From: Mycolicibacterium celeriflavum
GTDB lineage: Bacteria; Actinomycetota; Actinomycetes; Mycobacteriales; Mycobacteriaceae
Direction: 5' to 3'
Assembly: GCF_010731795.1 (NCBI RefSeq)
Contig: NZ_AP022591.1
Span: 3,596,001-3,660,000 of the forward strand
DNA: 64,000 nt
Both the position numbers and the translations under genes were made by a program. This document shows positions 45,780 to 54,521 of the stretch, piece by piece (positions within the stretch are counted from its first letter, which is position 1; each line of letters begins with the position of its first letter). The notes beneath the pieces are model-generated. The model saw nothing but the letters and a program-made list of their open reading frames with translations. It did not search any database and had not been told where the DNA came from.

Positions 45780-46121
45780 CGAAGGTTGGCGTTGCGAGCT
45801 TTCGAGCATCGACTTTGAACGGCTGCATACCAGGGGTCTTCGTAAGACACTGAATTTCGGCGTGGACCGTCGACGCATACGGTAGGTCTGCCGAATTTGC
45901 CTGCGGCGCCCCGAAATCCCCGATGCGTGTTTGAAAAATGCTCACCATGAGGCTCGGTTCGGCAGAATGTCAGGATCCCTGAAATCGTTGTCGAGGCATT
46001 GCCTACGCGACATAATCACGAGACGTGATGTGGCGGATGAGGACGATGACCACATCGCACTTGCCGAGTTTCGTTCCGAGCCAACGTCTGGTGGAGCGCC
46101 GATGGAAAAGCGTCTGACGAC
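45780..46121. other. 342-nt intergenic region before the exopolysaccharide locus
   Basis: No convincing gene was found. The stretch is less GC-rich than its surroundings. It holds a SigA-like promoter candidate for the sugar-phosphate transferase gene (see 45988-46016) and a leader of about 100 nt in which I found no clear riboswitch. Confidence 0.5.
45988..46016 (+). promoter_or_regulatory. Candidate SigA-type promoter of the sugar-phosphate transferase gene
   Basis: TTGTCG (45988-45993), a 17-nt spacer and CATAAT (46011-46016) match the mycobacterial housekeeping consensus reasonably well. Transcription would begin near 46023, about 100 nt before the GTG start. Confidence 0.4.
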
Positions 46122-47600
46122 GTGAAATCTGACTCGTTTACACGTCCTCATGTTGGGCCCGATCAGGCGCGGGCCCAGGCTCGCCGGTGGAGATCGGCAT
46201 ATCATCGGCGGGTTCTGCTTGTCGATGCGTTGACTCTCGTCGTGGTCGTCATATTCGCCGAATGGATCGGAACGCGACTGGCGCATCGGCATTTCGCCGA
46301 TTTCACCACGGCAACGGCTTTCTCGGTCGGTATCTACATCGGGTGGCTCGTCGCCCTCGGTTACGCGCGGTCACGTGATCTTTCGCTGGTTGGTCAGCAG
46401 GTCGAGGAGTACCGCCGCGTTGCTGCGGCGACCGGGTGGACATTTGCCATCGCCGCAGCCTTCGAGATCTTTCTGGACATGCCGATCTCGCGCATTCAGT
46501 TCGGCGTGACGTTCGGACTCGGGTTGATCGGGCTGTTCCTCACCCGCTATCTACTTCGGGCCGATATACGCCGACGCAGGAAGAAGGGCACCTACATCTC
46601 GCGTGTGGTCGCACTGGGCGATCTTGATTCGTCGCGGACACTGTGCGAGTACTTCGCACGCTCGCCGAGTGCCGGCTATCAGGTCGTCGGACTCTGCGTG
46701 CCCGACTGCGGAGACCGGATAGGGCAGAACGTGAGCCTGCCCACCGGCAGCGTTCCCATCCTCGGTTACAACGACGACAGCCTCATCGAATCGGCCGTGC
46801 AGTCTGCCGGAGCAGACACCGTCGCGGTGGTGTATTCCGAGCAGCTGGGGCCCGAGACGGTCGAATATCTGGCTTGGCGGATGGAGGCGATCAACACTGA
46901 ACTCATCGTCATTCCGGCATTGACAGAAGTGGCGGCGCATCGACTGCAATTGCGACCGATAGAGAACTTGCCGCTGTTTGTCATCGAAGCGCCTACGCAC
47001 GATGCGCCGTCGATGATCACGAAACGCATACTCGATCTTGTGCTGGCCACCATTGGATTGGTGGTGGCGCTTCCGGTGATCGCGCTGGCGGGGTTGGCGA
47101 TCAAACTCGACGACCGGGGCCCGGTCTTCTACCGGCAGCAACGGGTGGGCATGGACGGCAGGCCGTTCAAGATCATCAAATTGCGCAGTATGTACGTGGA
47201 TACCGATAAGACGGCGCAACCGGAGAGCCACCGCCACGGCAGCATTTTTCACAAACGCACGTCCGATTCCTGCGTGACCCGTGTGGGAAAACTCCTCCGG
47301 GCCACCAGCATCGACGAGTTGCCCCAGTTGTTCAATGTTCTCGAAGGGTCGATGAGCATAGTCGGGCCCCGACCGCTGGCCGTGGGAGAAGCAGGGACCC
47401 ATGAGCACTTCATCGAACACCGATCACACGTCAAGCCTGGAATGACCGGTTTGTGGCAGGTGTCCGGGAGGTCCGATTTGGAAGACAAAGACCGCATCCG
47501 GCTCGACGAGTCGTATGCGGGCAACTGGTCGGTTGTCGGGGACCTGCTGATCATCTGGCGTACGGTGGGCGCCGTTCTGAAGCGCAAGGGCGCATATTGA
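46122..47600 (+). CDS. Exopolysaccharide polyprenyl glycosylphosphotransferase (initiating sugar-1-phosphate transferase)
   Basis: The 492-residue protein has five predicted membrane spans in the first 140 residues, a CoA-binding-like middle domain (about 155-280) and the catalytic bacterial sugar transferase domain (about 300-492). The catalytic part shows KRILDLVLATIGLVVALPVI, PVFYRQQRVGMDGRPF, SIDELPQLFNVLEGSMSIVG and KPGMTGLWQVSGRSDL. This is the WbaP/CpsE type that moves a hexose-1-phosphate from a UDP-sugar onto undecaprenyl or decaprenyl phosphate, starting repeat-unit assembly. The start is GTG at 46122. It is the first gene of the polysaccharide locus and converges with the amino acid ligase. 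Confidence 0.92.
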   Translation: MKSDSFTRPHVGPDQARAQARRWRSAYHRRVLLVDALTLVVVVIFAEWIGTRLAHRHFADFTTATAFSVGIYIGWLVALGYARSRDLSLVGQQVEEYRRVAAATGWTFAIAAAFEIFLDMPISRIQFGVTFGLGLIGLFLTRYLLRADIRRRRKKGTYISRVVALGDLDSSRTLCEYFARSPSAGYQVVGLCVPDCGDRIGQNVSLPTGSVPILGYNDDSLIESAVQSAGADTVAVVYSEQLGPETVEYLAWRMEAINTELIVIPALTEVAAHRLQLRPIENLPLFVIEAPTHDAPSMITKRILDLVLATIGLVVALPVIALAGLAIKLDDRGPVFYRQQRVGMDGRPFKIIKLRSMYVDTDKTAQPESHRHGSIFHKRTSDSCVTRVGKLLRATSIDELPQLFNVLEGSMSIVGPRPLAVGEAGTHEHFIEHRSHVKPGMTGLWQVSGRSDLEDKDRIRLDESYAGNWSVVGDLLIIWRTVGAVLKRKGAY

Positions 47601-47610
47601 CGTACGCGGG

Positions 47611-48558
47611 CTACCAGCCCATCGCGGTGCGTACGCCCGCTGGCCACGACGACGGGTCCAGGCCGTGAGTTCGCAGCAGCCCCAGGGCAATCCGCTCCAT
47701 CCCGAACCCCACGCAGGCGCTGTGTGCAACGCCGCCATCGGCGGTGCGCAGGGCGAACGTCTCGCCGAAGTGGTCGCGGTGGGAGTTGGCCGACACCACG
47801 GCGGTGCCCTCGTGCAGGTCGCCGTAGAGCCGCACCAGTAGTTCGGTCTTCAGATCCTCGTCACGCTGGTTTGCGGCCAGCAACTTGCCGACCCGGCCGA
47901 AGAACGGGTCGTTGGCTGCGGCGGGGCGGGCGTCCAGGCCGAGCTCGCTCAGTACCGCCATGCCGTGGTCCACCCACCTGTCACGGTGTGTCTGTGCCTG
48001 ATCGGGTGTTCCGACCAACACGTACTCGTGCATTCGGAACGCCTGCATGCGTGCCGGGTCGGCGGCCGGCTCGTGCCTGAAGCAGTACCCATAGATGTCC
48101 ATCAGCACACCGCCATCGGGCAGGCTCGACGGCAGGGTTGCATAGCTCGGATGGCAGGCCGCCGAAACCAGCATGGTCCCAGCGGAATTCAGATGCCCGT
48201 CCCACGGCAAACCGGCATCGCGATCAGCCAACAGCGCGCGGTGCTCGGCGTTTCCGCCGGTGAATGTCGAGACCGCACCGGTCAGATCCGGGAAAGACGC
48301 TATGTAGTCGGTCTTCTCGAATTGCTCACGCGGGAACACCGGTGGGAACCGCAGCACCTTCGCCCGCTCACCGTGGACCTCGGCGCCTTTGCGCTCGACC
48401 ACGCGTTCGACGCCGTCGACGATGTTCTCGAACACCCCGCCACGGCCGTACAGTCCGTCGATTCCCATCGGCACCAACAAGCCCGCCGCGATCAGTTCAT
48501 CGCGGAACTGTCGGCGGGCCGACTCGAGTTGTGCGTCCACGTCCTGAGCCTCGGTCAT
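47611..48558 (-). CDS. Amino acid:[carrier protein] ligase (seryl-tRNA synthetase-like)
   Basis: The 315-residue class II synthetase core lacks any tRNA-binding arm. Motif 2 is CFRHEPAADPARMQAFRMHE and motif 3 is GFGMER (284-289). The zinc ligands of this family are visible as Cys135, Glu178 and Cys282, closely spaced as in the Bradyrhizobium enzyme (Cys131/Glu176/Cys279 by memory). Such enzymes activate a small amino acid (Gly or Ala in studied cases) with ATP and attach it to the phosphopantetheine of a dedicated carrier protein rather than to tRNA. The carrier gene is divergent, 155 bp away. The biological role of the family is not established. Confidence 0.9.
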   Translation of the reverse strand: MTEAQDVDAQLESARRQFRDELIAAGLLVPMGIDGLYGRGGVFENIVDGVERVVERKGAEVHGERAKVLRFPPVFPREQFEKTDYIASFPDLTGAVSTFTGGNAEHRALLADRDAGLPWDGHLNSAGTMLVSAACHPSYATLPSSLPDGGVLMDIYGYCFRHEPAADPARMQAFRMHEYVLVGTPDQAQTHRDRWVDHGMAVLSELGLDARPAAANDPFFGRVGKLLAANQRDEDLKTELLVRLYGDLHEGTAVVSANSHRDHFGETFALRTADGGVAHSACVGFGMERIALGLLRTHGLDPSSWPAGVRTAMGW

Positions 48559-48713
48559 CTGCCAACCCTATCCACGGCCAGGCCCGGTCCGCTGTAACTC
48601 ATCAGCATCCGAAATCAGTGCCGAGCCGCGACGCATCTCAGCTCCCTTCGGCCCGTATTCCGCCTAGGAAATCGCCGGCGCTTTCCATTCGGCCGGACCT
48701 TATGCTTGCCAGC

Positions 48714-48950
48714 ATGCGGGAGATAATTCAGAAGCTGTTGGCCGATCACGGAAAGATGGCGGTCGATCCGGCAGGCGTCGACGCCGACGCCGACCTCTAT
48801 GAACTCGGCCTCACCTCGCATGCGTCGGTCAACGTCATGCTTGCACTTGAAGACGAATTCGACATCGAGTTCCCCGATGAGGCACTGAAGAAGTCCACAT
48901 TTGCATCGATCAACAACATCGAAGCGGCCGTCAACGACCTGATCAAGTAG
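48714..48950 (+). CDS. Acyl-carrier-like protein, cognate to the amino acid ligase
   Basis: The 78-residue four-helix carrier protein has attachment Ser in ELGLTSHASVNVMLALEDEF. The following FDIEFPDEALKKSTFASINN strongly resembles carrier proteins paired with amino acid:[carrier protein] ligases (FDIEFPD...SFASI). The phosphopantetheine would carry an aminoacyl thioester. The ATG at 48714 or 48702 could start it. An AcpS-type transferase gene follows 12 nt later and probably arms it. Confidence 0.88.
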   Translation: MREIIQKLLADHGKMAVDPAGVDADADLYELGLTSHASVNVMLALEDEFDIEFPDEALKKSTFASINNIEAAVNDLIK

Positions 48951-48962
48951 CGCGCGTCGGCC

Positions 48963-49367
48963 ATGAACCCACCGGGAGTCGAGCTTCCGGGTCACCGCAT
49001 CCGCGTCGGGTGCGACGTGGTGGCCCTCGAGGAGATCGAGAATTCGGTGTCCTCGTTCGGAGACCGGTTTCTGGCCAAGGTCTACACCGCTGACGAGCTC
49101 GCCACCTGCGCCGGTCCGAATCGGCTGGCCAGGCTTGCTGCCAGGTTCGCCGCCAAGGAAGCCGCGATGAAGGCGTTCGCACGGCCCGACGCTGCGTTCT
49201 CCTCTCTCGAAATCGAGGTTGTCACTTCGGGCCATCTGCCCACATTGAGGCTTACCGGTTCGGCTGCGCGGCTGGCCGCCGCTCAGCAGTGGCTGCAGGT
49301 CTCGGTGTCGATCACCCATGCAGACTGTCACGCGGCAGCCGTGGTCGTAGCGGTCTGTGCCGAGTAG
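48963..49367 (+). CDS. AcpS-type 4'-phosphopantetheinyl transferase
   Basis: The 134-residue protein has AcpS motif 1 as IRVGCDVVALEEIENS and motif 3 as LAARFAAKEAAMKAFA, with a C-terminal SVSITHADCHAAAVVVA strand. It moves phosphopantetheine from CoA to the Ser of a carrier protein. Genomes of this type have a separate housekeeping acpS, so this copy, 12 nt after the carrier gene, is probably dedicated to it. Slightly unusual is VGCDVV in place of the common GxGxDIV. The start is ATG at 48963. Confidence 0.88.
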   Translation: MNPPGVELPGHRIRVGCDVVALEEIENSVSSFGDRFLAKVYTADELATCAGPNRLARLAARFAAKEAAMKAFARPDAAFSSLEIEVVTSGHLPTLRLTGSAARLAAAQQWLQVSVSITHADCHAAAVVVAVCAE

Positions 49368-49429
49368 CAGTGGCACCCCGGAAATGGTCGTACGGTGTGG
49401 GGTGAGCGACTCGCAAACGCCGATGTCTG

Positions 49430-51193
49430 ATGTGGATACGCACGATGCAGAATGTGGACGATTCTCGGGTTTCTTCGGGTGACGGGATGGACGCAGAGAT
49501 GACCGGGGAATCAGGCGTACCGACATGGTTCGGGCCCGAGCAATCGCGGCTTTTCGGCGTTTTGCATGTCCCGGGCGGTGAGGTTGCGCGGGCGGGCGTG
49601 GTCATCTGTCCGCCACTGGGCCGTCAACACCTGGATACCTACACCGGGCTGAAGTTGCTGGCGCAACGATTGTGCGCCAAGGGATTTGCGGTGCTGCGCT
49701 TCGATTACCCGGGTACGGGGGACTCGATGGGCGACCAATGCCGGGACAGTGCCGTGGATGACTACCTGCAGGGCATTCGGACAGCGGCGGGCTATCTGCA
49801 AGCTTGCGGAGTGCGCAGTGTGTCGCTGGTCGGCCTGCGGGTGGGTGCGTTGCTCGCCGCGACAGCGGCGCCCTTGATAACGGGTCTCGATGGCCTGGTC
49901 ATGTGGGACCCCGTCACCAATGGTCGCCGATATCTGCGCGAACAACAGGCTCTCTACCGGATGACCGTCGGCGGCGAGGAGTCCGCCGAGTTACCGCCTG
50001 AGCCGGGCGCGGTGCCGCTTCTCGGCATCACCCTTTCGTCCGCGGCTGCGGCCGCCCTCGGTGCGCTGAAGATGCCGGCGGCGGTCGGACCGATCTCGGT
50101 GCTTGTGTTGACCCGGCCCGAGCACACCGATGACCGCCTGCTCGCCGCGCTGCCCGCAGCGGACGACTGCACTGTTCAGGAAATTGTCGGGCAACCTGAT
50201 TTCGTCGAACCACCCAGCATTGTGGTCAAGATCCCGATGGATACCCTGGCGATGATCGAGAAATGGCTCGATGCGAATCTGACGTCGGAGACGTTCGCTT
50301 TCGAGCCGGTGTTCGCCGATGTTGCCGTGGCCGACGAGCTGCCCGACGGCCGCAAGATCATCGAGACGATCACCGGACTCGGCCCCAACCGGCTGTTCGC
50401 CATCCGGACCGCGATCAGTGGCGCTACTGAGGGTGGGCCGACGGTGTTATGTCACAACACTGCGTGTGAACATCGGGTCGGCTCAGGGCGTATCTGGCCG
50501 GACACCGCGCGGCAACTGGCTGCACTGGGTGTGAGCGTGGTCCGCTATGACCGTCGTGGAGTCGGCGACACCGGTGTCGCAACGGGCGAGTTCCCCTGGA
50601 TGCATTCACCAGAGGCCAAGGCTGATGTGACCGATGCGGTCGCGGCCCTGGCCGTGCCGGAAGACCGACTGATGATGGCCGGAATCTGTTCGGGGGCTTG
50701 GAATTGCGCGTATGGAGCGTTGCAGTGCGGTGCCAAATTGGTGGTACTGCTGAACATTCTGCTGTATTCGTTCCGGCGTTCCGATGGCGGATCGGAGCGG
50801 ATCGCCCAGGTGACCGACGCTGTTGTCGGCGAGCCGGACTCCGAGGAACGGCGGCTATGGGGAATGGTCAAGCAGGGACTGCGAAATTGGTTGCCGTATC
50901 AGGGTTGGCTACTCCTCGGTCGCCTGGGTTATACGCAGGCCCCCGAGGTGCTGCTCAAGGCGCTCGGCAAGAGTGGCGTGCCGACTGAGTTGGTGCTGTC
51001 ACCGTCGGATTTCGAATGGTACGTAGAGCATCGCGGCCTGATCGGAGCCAAACGCCTGGCGCGTCATGGGTGGGCGCCGAAGCTGACGGTGCCGCCCGCC
51101 GGCGATCATGCGGTGCTACACCGAGGTTTGCAGAACTTCATGCGTGAGTATCTGCTGGCCGCGGCGCGCCGGGAATTCGCCGACCAGCTCTGA
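49430..51193 (+). CDS. Tandem alpha/beta-hydrolase, exosortase-system-hydrolase-like
   Basis: The 587-residue protein has two alpha/beta-hydrolase units. In unit 1 (about 30-285) the elbow reads GLRVG (135-139), so the nucleophile Ser is Arg. The whole unit resembles hydrolase 2 of the PEP-CTERM/exosortase-A polysaccharide systems, which shares this Arg. In unit 2 (about 300-580) the elbow is GICSG (418-422) with Cys420 in the nucleophile place and a C-terminal GDHAVLHR His. A Cys nucleophile would suit thioester exchange with a carrier-bound aminoacyl group. No signal peptide is seen. It lies 62 nt after acpS on the same strand. The start is uncertain (ATG at 49430, 49445, 49487 or 49499). 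Confidence 0.75.
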   Translation: MWIRTMQNVDDSRVSSGDGMDAEMTGESGVPTWFGPEQSRLFGVLHVPGGEVARAGVVICPPLGRQHLDTYTGLKLLAQRLCAKGFAVLRFDYPGTGDSMGDQCRDSAVDDYLQGIRTAAGYLQACGVRSVSLVGLRVGALLAATAAPLITGLDGLVMWDPVTNGRRYLREQQALYRMTVGGEESAELPPEPGAVPLLGITLSSAAAAALGALKMPAAVGPISVLVLTRPEHTDDRLLAALPAADDCTVQEIVGQPDFVEPPSIVVKIPMDTLAMIEKWLDANLTSETFAFEPVFADVAVADELPDGRKIIETITGLGPNRLFAIRTAISGATEGGPTVLCHNTACEHRVGSGRIWPDTARQLAALGVSVVRYDRRGVGDTGVATGEFPWMHSPEAKADVTDAVAALAVPEDRLMMAGICSGAWNCAYGALQCGAKLVVLLNILLYSFRRSDGGSERIAQVTDAVVGEPDSEERRLWGMVKQGLRNWLPYQGWLLLGRLGYTQAPEVLLKALGKSGVPTELVLSPSDFEWYVEHRGLIGAKRLARHGWAPKLTVPPAGDHAVLHRGLQNFMREYLLAAARREFADQL

Positions 51194-51208
51194 AGGGGGC
51201 GCTGCGCA

Positions 51209-52417
51209 TCAGATCGTGGCGAACAGAGCGCGCAGTCCGGCAGTGGTTGCGGTGATGTCGAATTCCCGCTCGACCAGGTCGCGTCCCGTGCGGACGTAGC
51301 CGTCGAGTGCGGGGCCCGACGATATCAATTGATCCAACGTGTCATGCAGGCTCTGCGCGTCGGCAGGCGTGGCCAAGAGGCCGGTTTTCTCGGGTATGAC
51401 CAGCTCCGGGATGCCCGACAGACTCGTTGATGCGGTCGGCATTCCGCTGGCCAGCGCCTCCATCAGAGCTACTGGAAGACCTTCCATCTGACCGTCGGCG
51501 GCGACGATGCTCGGCAGCACGAACAGATCCGCCTCGCCCAGTGCCTGCTTCACCACTGTCTCGGACTGCGCGCCATGGAACCGGACCCGCGACCTGAGCC
51601 CGAGTTCTGTTGCCAGGGACTGTAATTCAGCTTTCAGCGGTCCATCGCCGATCAGATCCAATTCGATCCGGTCGACGGCAGGGCCTCCCAACGCCAGTGA
51701 CCGCAGTAGCACTTCGTGGCCCTTGTACTCCTGCAGCGAGGCAACACACAGCGCGCGGATCGGGCCGCTGTCGGGAATTCCCCTGGGCCGGAACGAATAT
51801 GTCGCGGTGTCGATTCCACAGTGGATGACGTGCACCGGGGTCGAGGTATAGCGCTCCAGCAGTCGACGGTTGTACTCCGACACCGTCACGATGAAATCGG
51901 CACCGTCCAGTTTGGCGCCCAGCATGGACTGGTCGACGTAGAGATCGTGCGCATGCACGGTGACGCTGTAGGTCACACCGGCCAATCTCGCGCAGATCCA
52001 TGCGGCGAGGGCGGGATAGGTGGCGTAGTGGGCATGGATGTGCCGCGTGCCCGCCGACGATTGCAGATCGCGGGCGTGGGCAGTCGCGATCGGCACCGTG
52101 GCCAGCGCGCGGATCAGCAGCCCGGGCCGGGCAGCGTAGCCGCGCACCACGGCGGCCAGGATCGACAAGGTGATCAGCGGGTGCCGGGTCGACGCCCACA
52201 GCAGTCCTGCCGTACTGGCGCCGATGCCGGGTCGGATCAACTTCTCCATCCACGGTCTGGCAATAGCGTGAACCTGCGGGTCCGGCGACGGAAACAGCGA
52301 CCGCAGCCCGATTTCACGCCCGTCGATGGCAGACAGCGCATCGAGCTCCCGGACGATGAAGGTTTCCGAGGTGATCGGGAACCGGGATACCAGATAGTCG
52401 ATCTTCTTGCCGCTCAA
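51209..52417 (-). CDS. GT4-family glycosyltransferase
   Basis: The 402-residue GT-B enzyme opens KKIDYLVSRFPITSETFIVR. A nucleotide-sugar domain holds GDGPLKAELQSLATELGLRS and the ExxxxxxxE-type element is PVALMEALASGMPTAST. It resembles capsular/exopolysaccharide transferases such as EpsF/AmsK-like colanic-type enzymes. The start is TTG at 52417, overlapping the upstream stop by 4 nt (TTGA). It is the last gene of the minus-strand polysaccharide operon, 15 nt from the convergent hydrolase. Confidence 0.88.
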   Translation of the reverse strand: MSGKKIDYLVSRFPITSETFIVRELDALSAIDGREIGLRSLFPSPDPQVHAIARPWMEKLIRPGIGASTAGLLWASTRHPLITLSILAAVVRGYAARPGLLIRALATVPIATAHARDLQSSAGTRHIHAHYATYPALAAWICARLAGVTYSVTVHAHDLYVDQSMLGAKLDGADFIVTVSEYNRRLLERYTSTPVHVIHCGIDTATYSFRPRGIPDSGPIRALCVASLQEYKGHEVLLRSLALGGPAVDRIELDLIGDGPLKAELQSLATELGLRSRVRFHGAQSETVVKQALGEADLFVLPSIVAADGQMEGLPVALMEALASGMPTASTSLSGIPELVIPEKTGLLATPADAQSLHDTLDQLISSGPALDGYVRTGRDLVEREFDITATTAGLRALFATI

Positions 52418-53556
52418 TGTTTTCGCTCGATCAGTTCGCGGTAGAGGTCTTCGAGCCGGTGGGCCCACGAGGTGGCGGAGAACTCGACGCGAGCGCGTTC
52501 GATAGCCGGCTTTCCCAGCGACCTCCGAAGCTGCGGGTCGTCCAACAACCGAGTCACGGTGACGGCCAGTGCGGCGGGATCATTGGGCTCGAACAGGAGT
52601 CCCGTAGAGCCGTCGACGATGATGTCCGGGATGCCGCCGATCCGCGATGCGGCGATCGCCTTGCCCGACGCCGACGCCTCGATCAGCACGGTGGGCAGGT
52701 TTTCACCGTAGGTCGACGGCAGCAGTACGACGTCGGCAGCCCGGTAGACCCGCGGCATGTCCGAGCGAATCCCGGCGAAGATCACCGAATCGGTCACGCC
52801 CACCTCGCTGACCAGCCCCCGGAGTTCGACCTCGTCCGGGCCGCCACCGACCAGAGACAGGACCGCGTCCGGATGTGTCTGCAATACCTGCGGCCACGCC
52901 CGGATCGCCACCGGTATGCCCTTGAAATCGCGGAATGCGGCCGGCAGCACGACCAACGGGCCAGGGCCACCGCCGAGTTCGCTGCGGACCGTCAGATCTG
53001 GCTCGCCGGGGTGGAAGTTGCTGACGTCGATTCCGTTGTGCAGCACATCCCAGTTGGCCGGGATCCGGCCCCGCCGATGCACCTGCGCCCACGACACCCG
53101 GCTCGCCTCGGAGACGAACAGCACCCGATCACCCCGGGTCGCGGCTTCAGTCGCGATCTGCTCGCGCCAGTGCTCGCGCCCGGGCCAGCGCTCGGTCACA
53201 TGGTGGAACGTACAGACCACCGGCCGGCCGGTCAGCTTCGCGGCTGGTACCGCGAACGTCGCCGACATCTCCAAGTGAGTGTGCACCAGATCATAGCCAC
53301 CGCTTCGGATTTCGCGGGCCAATCGCGGAACGCCGGTGAGGTCGAGTAGTCGGCGGATACCGAGCGAACGGGGATGCACACCCGATTCGGAAAGGATCTT
53401 CATGGTTTTCTCGGCATTGACCGATGCATCGTCCAGGCCGACAAAGTCCATCTGGACATCGGTATTGCGCATGGCGACGGCCAATGGTGCCAGCAGGGTT
53501 TCAGCACCACCCATACGGAACCCGTCGATCAACGTCATCACTCGAATCGGCTTCAT
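52414..53556 (-). CDS. GT4-family glycosyltransferase
   Basis: The 380-residue GT-B enzyme has the N-terminal MTLIDGFRMGGAETLLAPLA typical of GT4 and the acceptor-side YDLVHTHLEMSATFAVPAAK. The donor domain shows VLSLVGGGPDEVELRGLVSE and PTVLIEASASGKAIAAS. It adds one sugar to the lipid-linked repeat unit; sugar and linkage cannot be read from sequence. It is coupled at both ends by 4-nt overlaps. Confidence 0.9.
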   Translation of the reverse strand: MKPIRVMTLIDGFRMGGAETLLAPLAVAMRNTDVQMDFVGLDDASVNAEKTMKILSESGVHPRSLGIRRLLDLTGVPRLAREIRSGGYDLVHTHLEMSATFAVPAAKLTGRPVVCTFHHVTERWPGREHWREQIATEAATRGDRVLFVSEASRVSWAQVHRRGRIPANWDVLHNGIDVSNFHPGEPDLTVRSELGGGPGPLVVLPAAFRDFKGIPVAIRAWPQVLQTHPDAVLSLVGGGPDEVELRGLVSEVGVTDSVIFAGIRSDMPRVYRAADVVLLPSTYGENLPTVLIEASASGKAIAASRIGGIPDIIVDGSTGLLFEPNDPAALAVTVTRLLDDPQLRRSLGKPAIERARVEFSATSWAHRLEDLYRELIERKH

Positions 53557-54521
53557 TTGAGGACCCGCAACCTATTCCACGGGATCTTCGACAGCCCGTC
53601 GTAGTCCCATCGAATTCCGGCCGCACTGTAGGTTCGCCCGATGGTTCCGGGAGCGGCTGTGTCGTCTCGTTCGAAGCTGATGCTCAGTGGCGATGCGCTG
53701 ACATCGACGATGTAAGCGCCATACTTCTGGAGAGCCTCGGCCACCGTGTGTTGTGCCGGAGTAAGCCCCAGGCGGTTGATGTCCAAGCTCGGGTCCAGTT
53801 GCATGCGGGCTCCTTCGGGAATGCAGTCGGGGCGCGTCGACCGGCCGTCGGTCTTGAGGGCTGGCGGGCGGAACACCTTGGCGCACACGTTGTTGCTCTG
53901 CATGGCGAGTGCATGTGGAATCAACTCCTGGGCGATCTCGGCCACCCGAACCACTCCGGCCAACCGGGATGCCCCCGAGCCTGTGCTGGCGCCTCCCCAG
54001 CCTGAGCCATCGAGATCGTTCACAGCGCCGAATTCGGTTGTCCAGGAACCGTTTACATTCTTGGCGCGCCAGAACTCATAGATCTTTCGGCTATCTGGGT
54101 CGATCACCACCATCGCGCCGTCGGACCCATCCTGCGGCCGCGCGTCGTCGGGGATCGGTACCTCGAGACCATCGAACGGGCAGCGGCCCCATTCGGCGAT
54201 CAGGCATGGGACGGAATAGCGGGGGGTGTGCGCGTCCGCGGTGTAGATCGGAATTCCGAATTCAACGGTCGACGCGTATGCCCTGTTTTCCCACTGCACC
54301 GCGCGGATCATTGCTGCGCTGTTCGGGTCGATCTCGGCGTCGGCCGGGATCGGCGTGCGAAAAGGGCTGTCTTCGGCAAACGGTTGGGCTAGGTCAGTCC
54401 GCGCGGGGCTATCTCGCGCGGGGCTATCTGTGGACAACGTCGCGATGATGAGGATCGCGCCAACGGCCGCAGCGACGAGCGCAGCGACCGCGACCTGCCA
54501 CCGTGTCTGCCTGCTCATCAT
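53553..54521 (-). CDS. Exported/membrane-anchored protein of the polysaccharide operon, unknown function
   Basis: The 322-residue protein has an N-terminal TM or signal (WQVAVAALVAAAVGAILIIA). A beta-rich domain follows with Trp/Tyr-rich stretches (VQWENRAYASTVEFGIPIY, DSRKIYEFWRAKNVNGSW), then EIAQELIPHALAMQSNNVC. The end is MQLDPSLDINRLGLTPAQHT with EALQKYGAYIVDVSA. The C-terminal pattern recurs in other actinobacterial secreted proteins that I cannot name. Several Cys suggest disulfides outside. ATGA overlaps on both sides tie it to glycan assembly; a glycan-binding, lyase or modifying role is possible. The start is ATG at 54521 or 54518. Confidence 0.7.
   Translation of the reverse strand: MMSRQTRWQVAVAALVAAAVGAILIIATLSTDSPARDSPARTDLAQPFAEDSPFRTPIPADAEIDPNSAAMIRAVQWENRAYASTVEFGIPIYTADAHTPRYSVPCLIAEWGRCPFDGLEVPIPDDARPQDGSDGAMVVIDPDSRKIYEFWRAKNVNGSWTTEFGAVNDLDGSGWGGASTGSGASRLAGVVRVAEIAQELIPHALAMQSNNVCAKVFRPPALKTDGRSTRPDCIPEGARMQLDPSLDINRLGLTPAQHTVAEALQKYGAYIVDVSASPLSISFERDDTAAPGTIGRTYSAAGIRWDYDGLSKIPWNRLRVLK

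Noticed and set aside
47611..48558. Second seryl-tRNA synthetase
   Set aside because: It lacks the N-terminal coiled-coil tRNA-binding arm, has the Cys/Glu/Cys zinc site of carrier-protein ligases, and sits next to a carrier protein gene.
50276..50290. GAATCTGACG inside the tandem hydrolase gene, resembling the DUF559 gene 1 palindrome arm
   Set aside because: Only 10 nt match, there is no complementary arm nearby, and it is in coding sequence; chance occurrence.
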